A stretch of DNA of 64,000 bases from Chiridota heheva (Eukaryota > Echinodermata > Holothuroidea > Apodida > Chiridotidae), in the NCBI GenBank assembly GCA_020152595.1, contig JAIGNY010000483.1, positions 654,501 to 718,500 on the forward strand, read 5' to 3'. The notes beneath the pieces are model-generated. The model did no database searches. It was not told the origin of the DNA and worked only from the letters and a program-made list of their open reading frames with translations. Shown piece by piece: positions 22,312-32,440 of the stretch (positions are counted from its first letter, which is position 1; every line of letters begins with the position of its first letter). Both the position numbers and the translations under genes were made by a program.

Positions 22312-23989
22312 GTTGTTGCTACCTGTCCATAAAGATGGAACTATTTTCTAAAAGACCCAAAGAGAAATATTTATTTAGCTGTCCACATAGCTTTAAAGAG
22401 AAGTACTTATTTTATCAGCCTCTGTTCTACCCTCACCGGATATTACATCTCCAAAATAATTGATTAGGATCAGTGCTCGTATTAATTGGCCCAGAGCAAA
22501 CCAAACAGATTGATTCAACTGGGCTATTTTGTGTATAGCTTGAAGTATGAGGAGAGGAAAACAGTTGATATGGAGTCTGTTCTGTGTTCAGGTGAAGGAA
22601 GAGTAAATAAGCTGTTGCATACCTATGAATTTGCTTTGTTAACTTTTTGTTTTTCAATCCTCCAGAGTTTATCCGTAGCTTGAAATAATCAGGCAATCTT
22701 AGCTTAGGAGCAGAAGAAAACAGTTAATAATGAGTCTCTAGCTGTGTTCATGCCAAGACTAAATGAGTTGTTGGAGGAATTTCAATGTATATGATCTTTT
22801 TAAAAATCTAAATTCTAAAATTTCTGTCATTATTTATCTTTCTATATCTTTTTTTTGTTGTAAGATACTGTATCTACTGACAGTACTGTAAATAGTAGAT
22901 CCCTCAAGTGTACAGTGCACCTGCCACTTAGTGTGCCATAATTCAATTTGAACCTAATTTTCAAGTAATTTCATCAGTGGTGCCACCAGAACAAATTTAT
23001 CAGGGGGGGGGGGGCATAAATAAAATTGTTTATAGAAGTGTGTACCACCTATGGTGGTAATGTGCACACAAAGCTTTTTAATTTTTTGTGGTTGAGTTGG
23101 CAGGAAGTTGATTTTTTGATCTTTTGAAATTCTTAGGACCCTGCTGGTGCCACTGAATTTATCAAAATTGGTAATATAAATCTGGATTGTTATATCAGTC
23201 AGATTTCAAACATAAATGCTCAAATTTGATATGATTTTAAGCATTATCAGCCTTTTCAATAGAAATGATGGGAGGGGAGGGGGGCTTAAATCATGTTTCA
23301 AAAATATTGTTCTAAAATGTAATCTACATTTTGGGTATCACCACATCAGCGTATATTTCATGTAAGATTCGTGCCCTTACATCAGCAATGTTCGGTTTTT
23401 CCACATGTTGGAAAATCGAACATCTCAAGGCCACCAAAAATTTACGCATCACTGCCCTCACACACTATACATATAGTATATGATTGTACATAGACTGTAC
23501 GTACGGAGTTTATTTTGGGAATGGTTCAAGCGGACACAGCGTGTACATTATTCAAGAAATATTGAATGAGGGCGCTGTGAGTAACAATGTCGTACATGTC
23601 GGGGTACAATATTGGCATGAACAATCTGGTTTAAGCAAGTTGACTGCATTTTTAGGCATGATTTTAACCCCAGGAATGCCTAAAATCGCCCCTCTAAGCC
23701 CACCGTTCAGACTTCACCCTACACGCTCCCCACTAAAACCTTCGGCTTCAGCAAAATTCATTGGCCATTTCAGATCTGACTCTCTCCGCCTCCTAATATT
23801 TGTTTTGTCCACTGCCGCAGCATCATATAACATGCACATGTTTGCTTTACCACAGGAATATTTCTATAAATTTTTGAAAAGGCAACATCGCATGTCATGC
23901 ACAGCTGGGAACCCTGTTCAGTATTGATTTTCCAAAGAGAAATTTGCTTGCATATTTACTTACATTTTAAATTTTGAAGGGAGAGCCAG
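22312..23989. other. Non-coding interval with low-complexity patches
   Basis: Contains a G run at about 23004-23016 and a G-rich patch at about 23270-23283. A 147-codon open frame ends at 23927 but has no recognisable domain. Nothing else is supported. Confidence 0.4.
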
Positions 23990-24862
23990 AAATATTCAAT
24001 ATAGCTTCAAACAACAACACCCGATATATCCTCAAACATATAAAGAATTCTACTGTAGATGTGTATTTAGGGATGAAATTTTTTCAATATTAATTTCGGA
24101 AGAAATAATAAATTAACATTTTATATCATTATACATCAAAAAGGAGAGAAAATATATCATTTTTCAAAGTATATCCATTTTTCTTTAAATAATGAATAAT
24201 CTTTGTATAGCTTTTTACATATAAAATGGAGATAATATATTTCATTACTCATATATCCATATTGACTTACTTTTGTGAAATTCAACTACAGTCGTAAACG
24301 AGAGATAATATTTCATTTCTTAAATTAAATCCATTTTTCTTTAACTGATGATAATAAATAACCTTTTTACAGCTTTTACATATAAAATGAGAGACAATAT
24401 ATTTCATTTCTCATATATCCATATTGACTTAATCGAAGAAGAAGAGAGATAATATTTCATTTCTCAAAATTGTATATCCATTCTTAATTTCACATTTTGA
24501 GGGGAGGCAGAAATATTCAATAAGCTCAAACAACAACAGATATATCCACAAACATATAAAGAATTCTAATAAGAATTTTTTCAGTATTAATTTTGGAAGA
24601 AATAATGAATAAACTTTTAAAAGAAGAAATAATATTTCATTTCTTCAATTATATCCATTTTTGATTTAATTTAATTTATAGCCTTTTTATAGCATTTTAC
24701 ATCTAAAAGGAGAGATAATATTTCATTTCTCCAGTTATATCCATTTTTGATATAATTTAATGAATAATAAATAACCTTTTTATAGCATTTTACATATAAA
24801 ATGAGAGATAGTATTTCATTTCTTATATATCTATCCATAATCACTTAATTTCATGAAATTCA
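23990..24862. repeat. Degenerate AT-rich tandem block (~100-130 bp units)
   Basis: GAGAGATAATATTTCATTTC, TATATCCAT and CTTTTTATAGCATTTTACAT recur five or six times with indels. A further copy continues after the MITE at 25274-25865 (25870-25950). Confidence 0.75.
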
Positions 24863-25043
24863 ACTTGGTTAATTGGTTTGGTTTTAAGGTTTATAATGTC
24901 CCAATTGAAGTATTTCTGTCAAGTCGCCCACGGCCATTTTATTTACCAGTCATGGAGCACTGCTTGGAGACCCACTGGGAATCGAACCTGGGATGCTAGA
25001 TTAGAAAGCTGAAGCTTTACTGCACTGCCACGGAGGTCTCTTG
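24863..25043 (-). mobile_element. tRNA-derived SINE, minus strand
   Basis: Read on the minus strand from about 25043, the sequence has an A-box-like TGGCAGTGCAG and, about 40 bases on, an exact B box GGTTCGATTCC, followed by a non-tRNA body and a tail near GGTTTATAAG-type sequence. It interrupts a segment that is uninterrupted in the paralogous copy at about 25935-25962, which marks it as an insertion. It is not a functional tRNA: the acceptor stem does not close. Confidence 0.75.
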
Positions 25044-25260
25044 TGCCAAGGGAATCCACAGGAAGTATCCATATTACATGCTTCCACCCACATGTTTAAG
25101 TATACACACTTGTCAGTGTCATTTACAAGAAACGTTTGCCTGTCAGGTACATACCAGAATGCTACTTTTTCATTTGATTTTAGCTTTATAAGTCAAGTGA
25201 TTCACAGTAATGATGCAGAAGAAAATTTTCCAAGATGTCCTTTGCAAAATGTGGTGTAAG
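25040..25260. repeat. Local duplicate (copy 1) of a ~200-bp segment
   Basis: GGGAATCCACAGGAAG, CTTCCACCCACA, ACACACTTG and CAAGAAACGTTTGCCTGTCA pair with corresponding blocks at 25955-26150. The MITE at 25274-25865 sits between the copies. Confidence 0.75.
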
Positions 25261-25273
25261 CTTCTGTTGGTTT

Positions 25274-25865
25274 TTAAAGGAATATATATTCCCATGGATT
25301 TTCATTTTTTCATATATGATAGAGAAATTTTTTAGAAACAAAGTGGTGAAAAATCTATGTTAATATCTTATTCCGTAGGGTGGAAGTTATAATAATTTAA
25401 AGAAAAAATGTTTTAAAAAACACTGCACAGTATATGTCCCTCAGCTTGGTCATCAAGCAAGGCAATTCCAGCACAGTTATGTATTTCTTATAAATTTAAT
25501 CACACTTTTTTTACATTGTTGAACAGCACTTTTGGTTCATTATAGAGATAGGGTGGAATAAATGATTTACAAGAAAACATGGGTTTTTTTTTTTTTTTTT
25601 TTTTTTTTGGGTTTAACATTTACAATGAGAAAAAAATCCAAATCGTTTTTAAAGAAATACAAAATACATTTTGTTAAAATTGTCTCTATGTCACCACCGA
25701 TGTTGCCAATCAGTCACTTTTGTCCAAATTCAAAAATACATTAAAAATTTTGTAACTTGTAAATGGAATAAGATGTTAAACATAGTTTTTCTTTTCCACC
25801 ACTTTGTTTCTAAAAATTTTCTCAATTGTATATAAAAAATAAAAATCCATGGGAATATTCCTTAA
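25274..25865. mobile_element. TTAA-bounded MITE, family AGGAATATTCCCATGG, copy 2
   Basis: The left end TTAAAGGAATATATATTCCC carries a small AT insertion. The right end is CCATGGGAATATTCCTTAA. The arms match copy 1 (17717-18292) in inverted orientation of the interior. A T-run of more than 20 bases at about 25586-25608 interrupts it. Confidence 0.88.
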
Positions 25866-25954
25866 AAAGTTATTATTTTTATATAGCATTTAACATCTAG
25901 AAAGATAAAATACTATTTAATATCCCAAATTGCATCCATGAAATTCATCTTTAG

Positions 25955-26150
25955 GTGCCAGGGGAATCCAAAGGAAGCATCCATAATACTATTTCCACCC
26001 ACACCCTGAAATAGACACACTTGGCTGTCACTTACTGTACAAGAAACTTTTTCCTGTCATGTTCCAGATCTAGCACTATACTTTTTGAGCTATTTTTAGT
26101 TTTGAACATTTCAGTGTTGATCATGCAGAGAGAATTTTCTAAGATAGATT
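25955..26150. repeat. Local duplicate (copy 2), SINE-free
   Basis: The pair of 25040-25260, preceded by AAATTCATCTTTAGGTGCC where copy 1 has the SINE. This gives the pre-insertion structure. Confidence 0.7.
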
Positions 26151-26689
26151 TTTTAAAGAGTGTGCACCCTTTTTACAGGCAATTCAGGTGGTATAGGGAC
26201 CTCGGGTGGGGTGAGGGACCTCGAGTGGGAGGGGGTTCTCTCCCCACTTTTTTCAACATTTATATCTTTTGTATCTTGGCATGATTTTGTAAGTTTGCCC
26301 CCTCCACTTTTGGTAGGTACATTTAATTTTGTTTCTTTCTCACCCTCCCATCCCCTACTTTTCAGTAGGCAAAGCACACCCATGTGGTCCTAGACAAGTG
26401 AAAACTTTGAGATTTACTAAGCTTCAAATTTGCCACGTGGAGAAGCGTTTGTTCTAATGCTATCTATTTCAATGGCCTGCAATGCAAGTCATACTGTGAT
26501 CTGATTCACAGATATTTATTTTCAAACGAAAAGCTTGCAAAGCCATTGTCATTTTGAATTTTTAAAGCCCAATTATGATAAATGATGCAAACTGTCAGGG
26601 AAGGATCCAGGTCAAATTTTCAAAAATGAAAATGTATGGCTTTAGTGTTAGAAGTGTAATGGGAAATTCAAAAGGGGGTCTGGAAACTC
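26151..26689. other. Non-coding interval
   Basis: A GGGACCTCGRGTGGG doublet lies at about 26198-26231, with pyrimidine-rich sequence to 26350. No gene evidence. Confidence 0.4.
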
Positions 26690-27040
26690 TCTCCCCCTCC
26701 TGGATCTGCCCTTGACTATAAAACCCCTCCCAACTGGATCTGCCCTTGACTATAAATGAGCCCCTTCCCATCCCCTGGATGACTATAAATGAGCTTTATC
26801 CCCTGGATCTGTCAGACCCCCTCCCATCCCCTGGATCTGCCCTTGACTATAAATGTACCCCCTCCCATCCCTGGGGGTACCCCCTCCCATCCCCTGGATC
26901 TGCCCTGACTATAAATGTACCCCCTTCCCCTGGATCTGCCCTTGACTATAAATGTATCCCTCCCATCCCCTGGATCTGCCCTAGACTATAATGTACCCCC
27001 TCCCATCCCCTGGATCTGCCCTTGACTATAAATGTAAATT
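26690..27040. repeat. ~41-bp degenerate minisatellite (CCCCTGGATCTGCCCTTGAC)
   Basis: About eight variable units of CTGGATCTGCCCTTGACTAT plus a TACCCCCTCCCATCCC spacer, with irregular lengths and several deletions. Confidence 0.85.
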
Positions 27041-28072
27041 TGTGACATCAGAAAGAAAAAACTTATGAATTAAGTTGTGTTTTTGTAATCTGTATCTAGC
27101 GGTCTTTGTATGGTATTACGAACTGGGGAGGGATTACAAGCTGGGGAGGGGGAGGAGGGAGGAGACAAGGCTAGCACCCCAGTTGAATTTTTGGGGACAA
27201 TGCCGGCTTTTAAAGCGCTGAAATATGTGTGTTGTGGGTGATGTTTCTAGTTATTGAGAAAACTTTACAAGATGGTAAAGACAATGCAAGGGCCTCACTC
27301 AAAATAGTTTCCCCTCCCTCCCTGATAATTTTCTTCTCGGATTTTGAATTATGCTAAATCTATCTTTACCGAAAGTGGGGGCAGAGTTCGCCCAGTTCCA
27401 GTCCTTGTGGTCATAGGCATAGGGGCCCATTTACACCTGCTGGAAAAGTTACATTGCTTCTGGTGCCCCTATTGTATAAATGTCCGTTCATATTTTTAGT
27501 ATATAGTTCAATCCTTTTTTCTAGGAGTTCACCAAAAAAAAATTGAATTGATATAGGCTGGCGATTCTTAATAGGCAGCCCACAGGCAATTTGGCCTGCC
27601 AGACAATCTGGCCCGCCAGACAATCCACTCTGGCCCGCGAACAATAGTCGTTGTGGGAAGAAAAAAATCTGAATGAGATCGGTAAAAATCCCAAAATGTT
27701 ACTTTATTTTTGGTTTTTTCTAGGCAGATCTGCACACTATCTGGCTTATCAAGCAAAATGTTATCTTTAGTTCCGTTATAAAATGTGCAGACTCACAGCT
27801 TGTCGAAGGAAGGCTGATAAGAAATCCACCGACATCTGGCATACATCTATCTTATCACGCGTGCTCTCAGTTTGTATTCAGGGATTTTTTTGATGGTTTT
27901 TGTTTGTGACGGGACACTGGTTTTGTCACGCGATAGGCCTTCGGCCTGAGGCTGTTGTGAAATGATGGCCCTTGGAAACTAGAACATCAGTGATGTAGGG
28001 CCTGATTGAAGATCAGTCTGTTAGTGTAAGAAGCAGCTGAAAGAAATCTATGTTCATTCGGTATACGGTGTA
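27041..28072. other. Non-coding interval with G-rich and GGCCYG patches
   Basis: A second G-quadruplex-prone tract lies at 27124-27166. At 27585-27640, GGCCTGCCAGACAATCTGGC-like units repeat, reminiscent of hAT element ends rich in GGCCCGC, but no complementary end was found. Confidence 0.35.
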
Positions 28073-28106
28073 ACCATGGAGGTACCTAAAGTGGTACCTC
28101 CATGGT
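28073..28106. repeat. Perfect 14-bp palindrome with 6-base loop
   Basis: ACCATGGAGGTACC, loop TAAAGT, GGTACCTCCATGGT. The same octamer GGTGTAAC occurs on both sides of the structure, overlapping its ends. Confidence 0.95.
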
Positions 28107-28760
28107 GTAACACTTCAATTTGTATAGTTGTTTAGATCTTAGAGGAAAATGTAGAGAAGCTCAAACGTTAGAATCCATGATAGGCTTTTCTTAATTACTC
28201 TAAAGGTGAGATTAATAAAAGAGATGGGTTGAAAATAAAGGTAACCGCCCCATTTTTAAAGATCTACAGATTGACACATTCTAAGTCTGCTTTGAATCTT
28301 TGCAAACTTTCATGTTTTGGGTATAAAATTAAAAGAAATCAACAAAATCTGGCAAATATTGGGTGAAAGGAATGAAAATTTGATACAATTTTCATGCATA
28401 TAGCCTTGGTTTTATTGGGGGTGAGTGGGGGAAGGTGAGTGTGGGTGAAGATATTTAATTGAAGTGTTTGCAACAACATCTACTTTTTTTTTTACTTCTA
28501 ATGGCAATGCAGATCTGTCGCTTGACGTTTATTCAACAGGCCCACGTGAACTGAATAGTTCATTCATTCATGAAATCCGTTTGCATTTTTGCACTTGAAT
28601 TGAAAGTCTTTGAAGAAATTGTGAAAATTTTCTAAGTTTACTATTTAACGGCTTGGCATATGGACACAAGAATTACAATTCAGTTTTATTTTTTTATTTT
28701 TTTCTCCTTCGATCATATTCCACACACGATATATAAAATAAATTATACAAGTTTTGAAGT
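28107..28760. other. Non-coding interval
   Basis: AT-rich, with no recognised repeat, exon or RNA gene. Confidence 0.4.
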
Positions 28761-28834
28761 AGCCCACTTGGTTATGGCTTTCATCTTTGAGCGATAGGTT
28801 ATGAGTTTGAATCTCATGGAGTCTTATTTTTTTT
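28761..28834 (+). ncRNA. tRNA-like (SINE-type) sequence followed by a T-run
   Basis: TAGCCCACTTGGTTATGGC..., GAGCGATAGG and GAGTTTGAATCTC resemble a degenerate tRNA body (the last being a B box with one change from GTTCRANNC). The T8 run at about 28827-28834 could stop RNA polymerase III. The acceptor stem is not intact, so a SINE head or tRNA pseudogene is more likely than a working tRNA. Confidence 0.35.
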
Positions 28835-28950
28835 CTTCCTCTGTTTCTTTCATTTGAATTTTTATTACTTGTTAAACAGTACAAATTTCATGTCAAAGAG
28901 GATACAGTCAAACTACTGTTTAAATTGAACAGAACAGGGGTGACAATCTG

Positions 28951-29121
28951 GCGTGAGCTGAATATGACACTGTACCTGGTAAGCCCCTAAAACTTGGTTC
29001 ATGTCAACTGCACAAAACACATCCAGGATCGTCTCGTTTTGTTGCCCTTTGCCATTGATAAACGACTTTTAGTTTGAGAATTTATATTACTGCATCCTCC
29101 AACTACACAACACTGTGGCAT
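28951..29121 (-). pseudogene. Decayed THAP zinc-finger domain
   Basis: On the minus strand from the ATG at 29121-29119, the frame reads MPQCCVVGGCSN, the hallmark THAP start (C-x4-C in an N-terminal MPxCCVxGC context). It continues with KGNKTRRSWMCFVQLT, TKF and GLTRYSVIFSSR, matching the THAP order '..kkWl.fvr..r..F.gpt..s.iCs.HF'. All of it is in one frame but interrupted by TGA after FVQLT and TAG after TKF. Of the C2CH zinc ligands, the first pair is kept, while the late Cys and His positions read Phe and Arg. THAP domains occur in host regulators and in transposases (P element, Kolobok). Given the many TTAA elements nearby, a transposase origin is attractive but unproven. Confidence 0.65.
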
Positions 29122-30235
29122 TTTGTTTAATATTTGCTTAGAGATGTAATATTTTAGAAGAACAAACAGAGATGCTTTTGTTACTAGTTGTGATATTTCA
29201 ATGGCAGACACACGTTATACTATACGTGGTATAGATGCATTGTTTACATACAGGCGTTCCCAAAATAAAGTCATTGCATAATGAGCCTTATTCTGTTGTT
29301 TTTTGTCAAGGTGACGAAAAATTCATTGTTCTTTTGCGATTTTCTCGCCATTGATTGGGTTTTGTGCAGAAAAAGTTATATTTTTGCAAATTAATTGACC
29401 CAATTAACATATTTAATGTAAGTTCTGACCCCCATGGCAGGACCACTTTAAAATTCTTGACAAAATCGAGTATCTTCAATTGAAAGCAAAGTTAATGTAA
29501 GAAATGAGCTCCGACAAGCAGGTCACAAACACCCCTTGGCATGTTTAACAGTATGAAGGTCTAAATGCTGTGATATCAAAATTGTCTGCAAGTGAGCAGT
29601 AAAAGTAGATACTCAGTAGGTTTTAAAAACGGCATAACTTCTTCTGTGAATAAACTATGATGATTCTTGGATCATATATTTCTTTGATTAACTATTTTTA
29701 TAGGAGTCCCATTTGTCTCAGGAGTGAACTTACCCTTCAAACTGTAAAACAAATGATATCTGCTTTTTTTTTTCTGTTGGGTCATCTCAAAGAAAATGGA
29801 CGTTACCATCAATGCTTTTGCTACATCCTGTTACCGTATCATGCTGAGCATACAAGGACAGATCACGCACAAATGAAGGAATTGGCCCCAATAGATTTCA
29901 GGGAACACTAAAATTCACACATTTACCAATAATTTAACAAATATCTTCTAACATGAAAGAACGCATTTATAACGACACAACAGGTACAAAGAAGAATGAT
30001 AAAATACTTCGAATTACAGACAATGGGCTGTACCTTCAGACAGTCTACAAAAGAAAGTATAAACAAAAATAATCTCATGCTAAAACAAATCAAGTCAAAT
30101 TATTTCAATTTTTACCAAGACTTAAAACAATCGGAAATTTTACTGGAATAAAGGCGCCAAAACTGGGACCTACAAAAAAAAAGAGCAGCTGAACTAACGA
30201 AGATTCGTTTCCTCATTTAAATTGCAATAGCCTGA
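29122..30235. other. Non-coding interval
   Basis: No motif-bearing frame downstream or upstream of the THAP relic was found. An 84-codon + strand frame at 29657-29911 is not convincing. Confidence 0.4.
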
Positions 30236-30807
30236 TTAAAGGATGAGTTCAGTGGTCAAGCATGCCCATCTTATATGAAAGAGGACTTTAAAGAAACAAC
30301 ATAGTGAAGAAAGCATTGCAAAATCTTATTTCGTTAAAGAGATATTCAAGTTTTAGGTTTGATATTATTTGTGTAGAAATGACTGAAATCAGACTAGTTG
30401 TGATGTCACAGCCTCAGATTACTAAAAATCTTTGTGTATTTTAAAGAAAGTTTATTTAGTTTTTTACTATTTAAATTATTTTTCCTCAAACTTTCTTCAG
30501 GTGGTACAGATATTATAAATACCCTTCCTAAATTGACTTTTACTACTTTTTGACATATCCAATGGTTTTAAGCAACAAAATTGCAAGGACAAAATATGAT
30601 AGAATACATAAAGACTTTGAGCAATCTGAGGCTTTGACATCACATCTTGTCTGATTTCAGTCATTTTTACACAAATGATACCAAACTTTAAACTTAGATA
30701 TCTACTTAACGGAATGGATTTTGAATGCTTTCTTCACCATTTAAAAAATTAATAATTCCTCTTTCATATGAGATGCACATGCTTCACCACTGAACTAATC
30801 CTTTTAG
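30236..30807. mobile_element. MITE, family AAAGGATTAGTTCAG, copy 1
   Basis: Starts TTAAAGGATGAGTTCAGTGG and ends CACTGAACTAATCCTTTTAG; the right TTAA has mutated to TTAG. The inner arms pair (GAAATGACTGAAATCAGACT with GTCTGATTTCAGTCATTTTT). Facing TGTGATGTCACAG and TTTGACATCACA motifs occupy the same relative place as in the AGGAATATTCCC family. Confidence 0.85.
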
Positions 30808-31640
30808 AACCTCTGCTATTTAGGCTAATAGGTCTTTGCATATTTGATTCGATTCTTCTGAAGTGAAGCCATATGATGGTTGCTACTCCCTGTAATGTCA
30901 GACTTTCTTTAGTCAATAGAACAAATTAAATTTAAAACATATTATTCACATATTTATTTCCCTGTTCCACTGGGACAGTATAAATTTAATCTGTACATAT
31001 TTTCCCATTTCATTCATACCACAGTTGAGCCCTGTAATGTTCCACCCACAAGGGGTTATGCGACCTTCATTGTTCTTCATAGAATTAACCTAACAAAGAG
31101 CACTTGTCAACTGATTTGTAAATATGAAATGACAAAAAATGTATATGTAATTTGTACATGGCAGTTAAAGTTGGAAAGACCTTTTGAAGTAGATAATGTA
31201 CTACCAACTCCCTGGTACTACACATGCCATATATTGCACAGTTCTTGTAGCAGAGATTGTGCTTGGTAGTGACCACAATCTGTGGTTACTATTTTGACCT
31301 TGTTTTTGATATTGTTATTGTGAGCACATTTTTGATTCTTTATTGTCTTAGGTCCACTGGGGAATTATTGTAGCCAAATATGGATTTTGCCCCTTGGTAT
31401 TAACAACATATTGTATGTTTGACACCTGTTTGTTTTGCCATTGTGCCATAAGGTGTGTCAATAAGATACTTCTAGTGTAGTTTCAGTTGAGCTGCTTGTA
31501 TTTATATTTCAAACATGATACCATGGAACTATTCTGTTGGAATTAGCCAGAATGTTTTTTGTTTCTGCAAGGAGAAAAGTGTGTTTATATATTGTAGGGT
31601 CACAGGTTTTACCATTCAAAACTAAATGTCAAGGAAGCCG
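30808..31640. other. Non-coding interval
   Basis: AT-rich sequence without recognised features. Confidence 0.4.
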
Positions 31641-32440
31641 GCTGCCATTTAGGACAATTAAGTGAGATATCATTTAGAACATATGTTGTTACATGATTGA
31701 GCTGTCATTTGAGAGACATTGTCAAAGTGATCTGTCATTTAGAATATGTTATCAATTGAGCAAACTGGCATTGAGAACACATTGTCAATTTAAGTGAGCT
31801 ATCTATCATTTAGAGCATATTATCTTGTTATAGCATTGAGCTGTTATTTGGAACACATTGTTACAGTCCTGATTGAGCTGTTATTTGGAATACATTGTTA
31901 CAGTCCTGATTGAGCTGTCATTAGGCACACATTGTTACAGTCCTGATTGAGCTGCTATTTGGAACACATTGTTACAGTCCTGATTGAGCTGTCATTTGGA
32001 ACACATTCTTACAGTCCTGATTGAGCTGTCATTTGGAACACATTCTTACAGTCCTGATTGAGCTGTCATTTGGAACACATTCCTGATTGAGCTGTCCGTT
32101 GGAATACTTTGTTACAGTCCTGCTTGAGCTGTTATTTGGAACACATTGTTACAGTCCTGATTGAGCTGTCATTTGGATTTTGCGACAGGATTGATAGGAT
32201 TGGGACTTTGTTACCGTGCCTGATTGAGCTGTTATTTGAAACACAATGTTACAGTCCTGATTGATCTGTTATTTGGAACAATTGTTACAGGATTGAGCTA
32301 GCTGACATTTAGAACACATACACCATTGGGTTTGTGATAAGAACACATTGGTAAGTGATTATTCTATAATTTACAACACATTGTTAATAAAGTATTTTAA
32401 GAATTATCATTAGAACACATTTCTACAATATCGAATTGCC
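31641..32440. repeat. ~38-bp degenerate minisatellite (GATTGAGCTGTCATTTGGAA)
   Basis: Irregular units of TTACAGTCCTGATTGAGCTG plus TATTTGGAACACATTG. They share AACACATT..TTACAG and GAGCTxTTTG blocks with the 62-bp array that follows, so the two look like successive stages of one expansion. Confidence 0.85.

Noticed and set aside
23484..23927. 147-codon + strand frame without repeats
   Set aside because: No recognised domain, an AT-rich non-coding neighbourhood and no splice context. It could be checked by tblastn but is not supported as a gene.
24950..25043. A genuine tRNA gene on the minus strand
   Set aside because: A and B boxes are present but the acceptor stem does not pair and the sequence continues into a SINE body.
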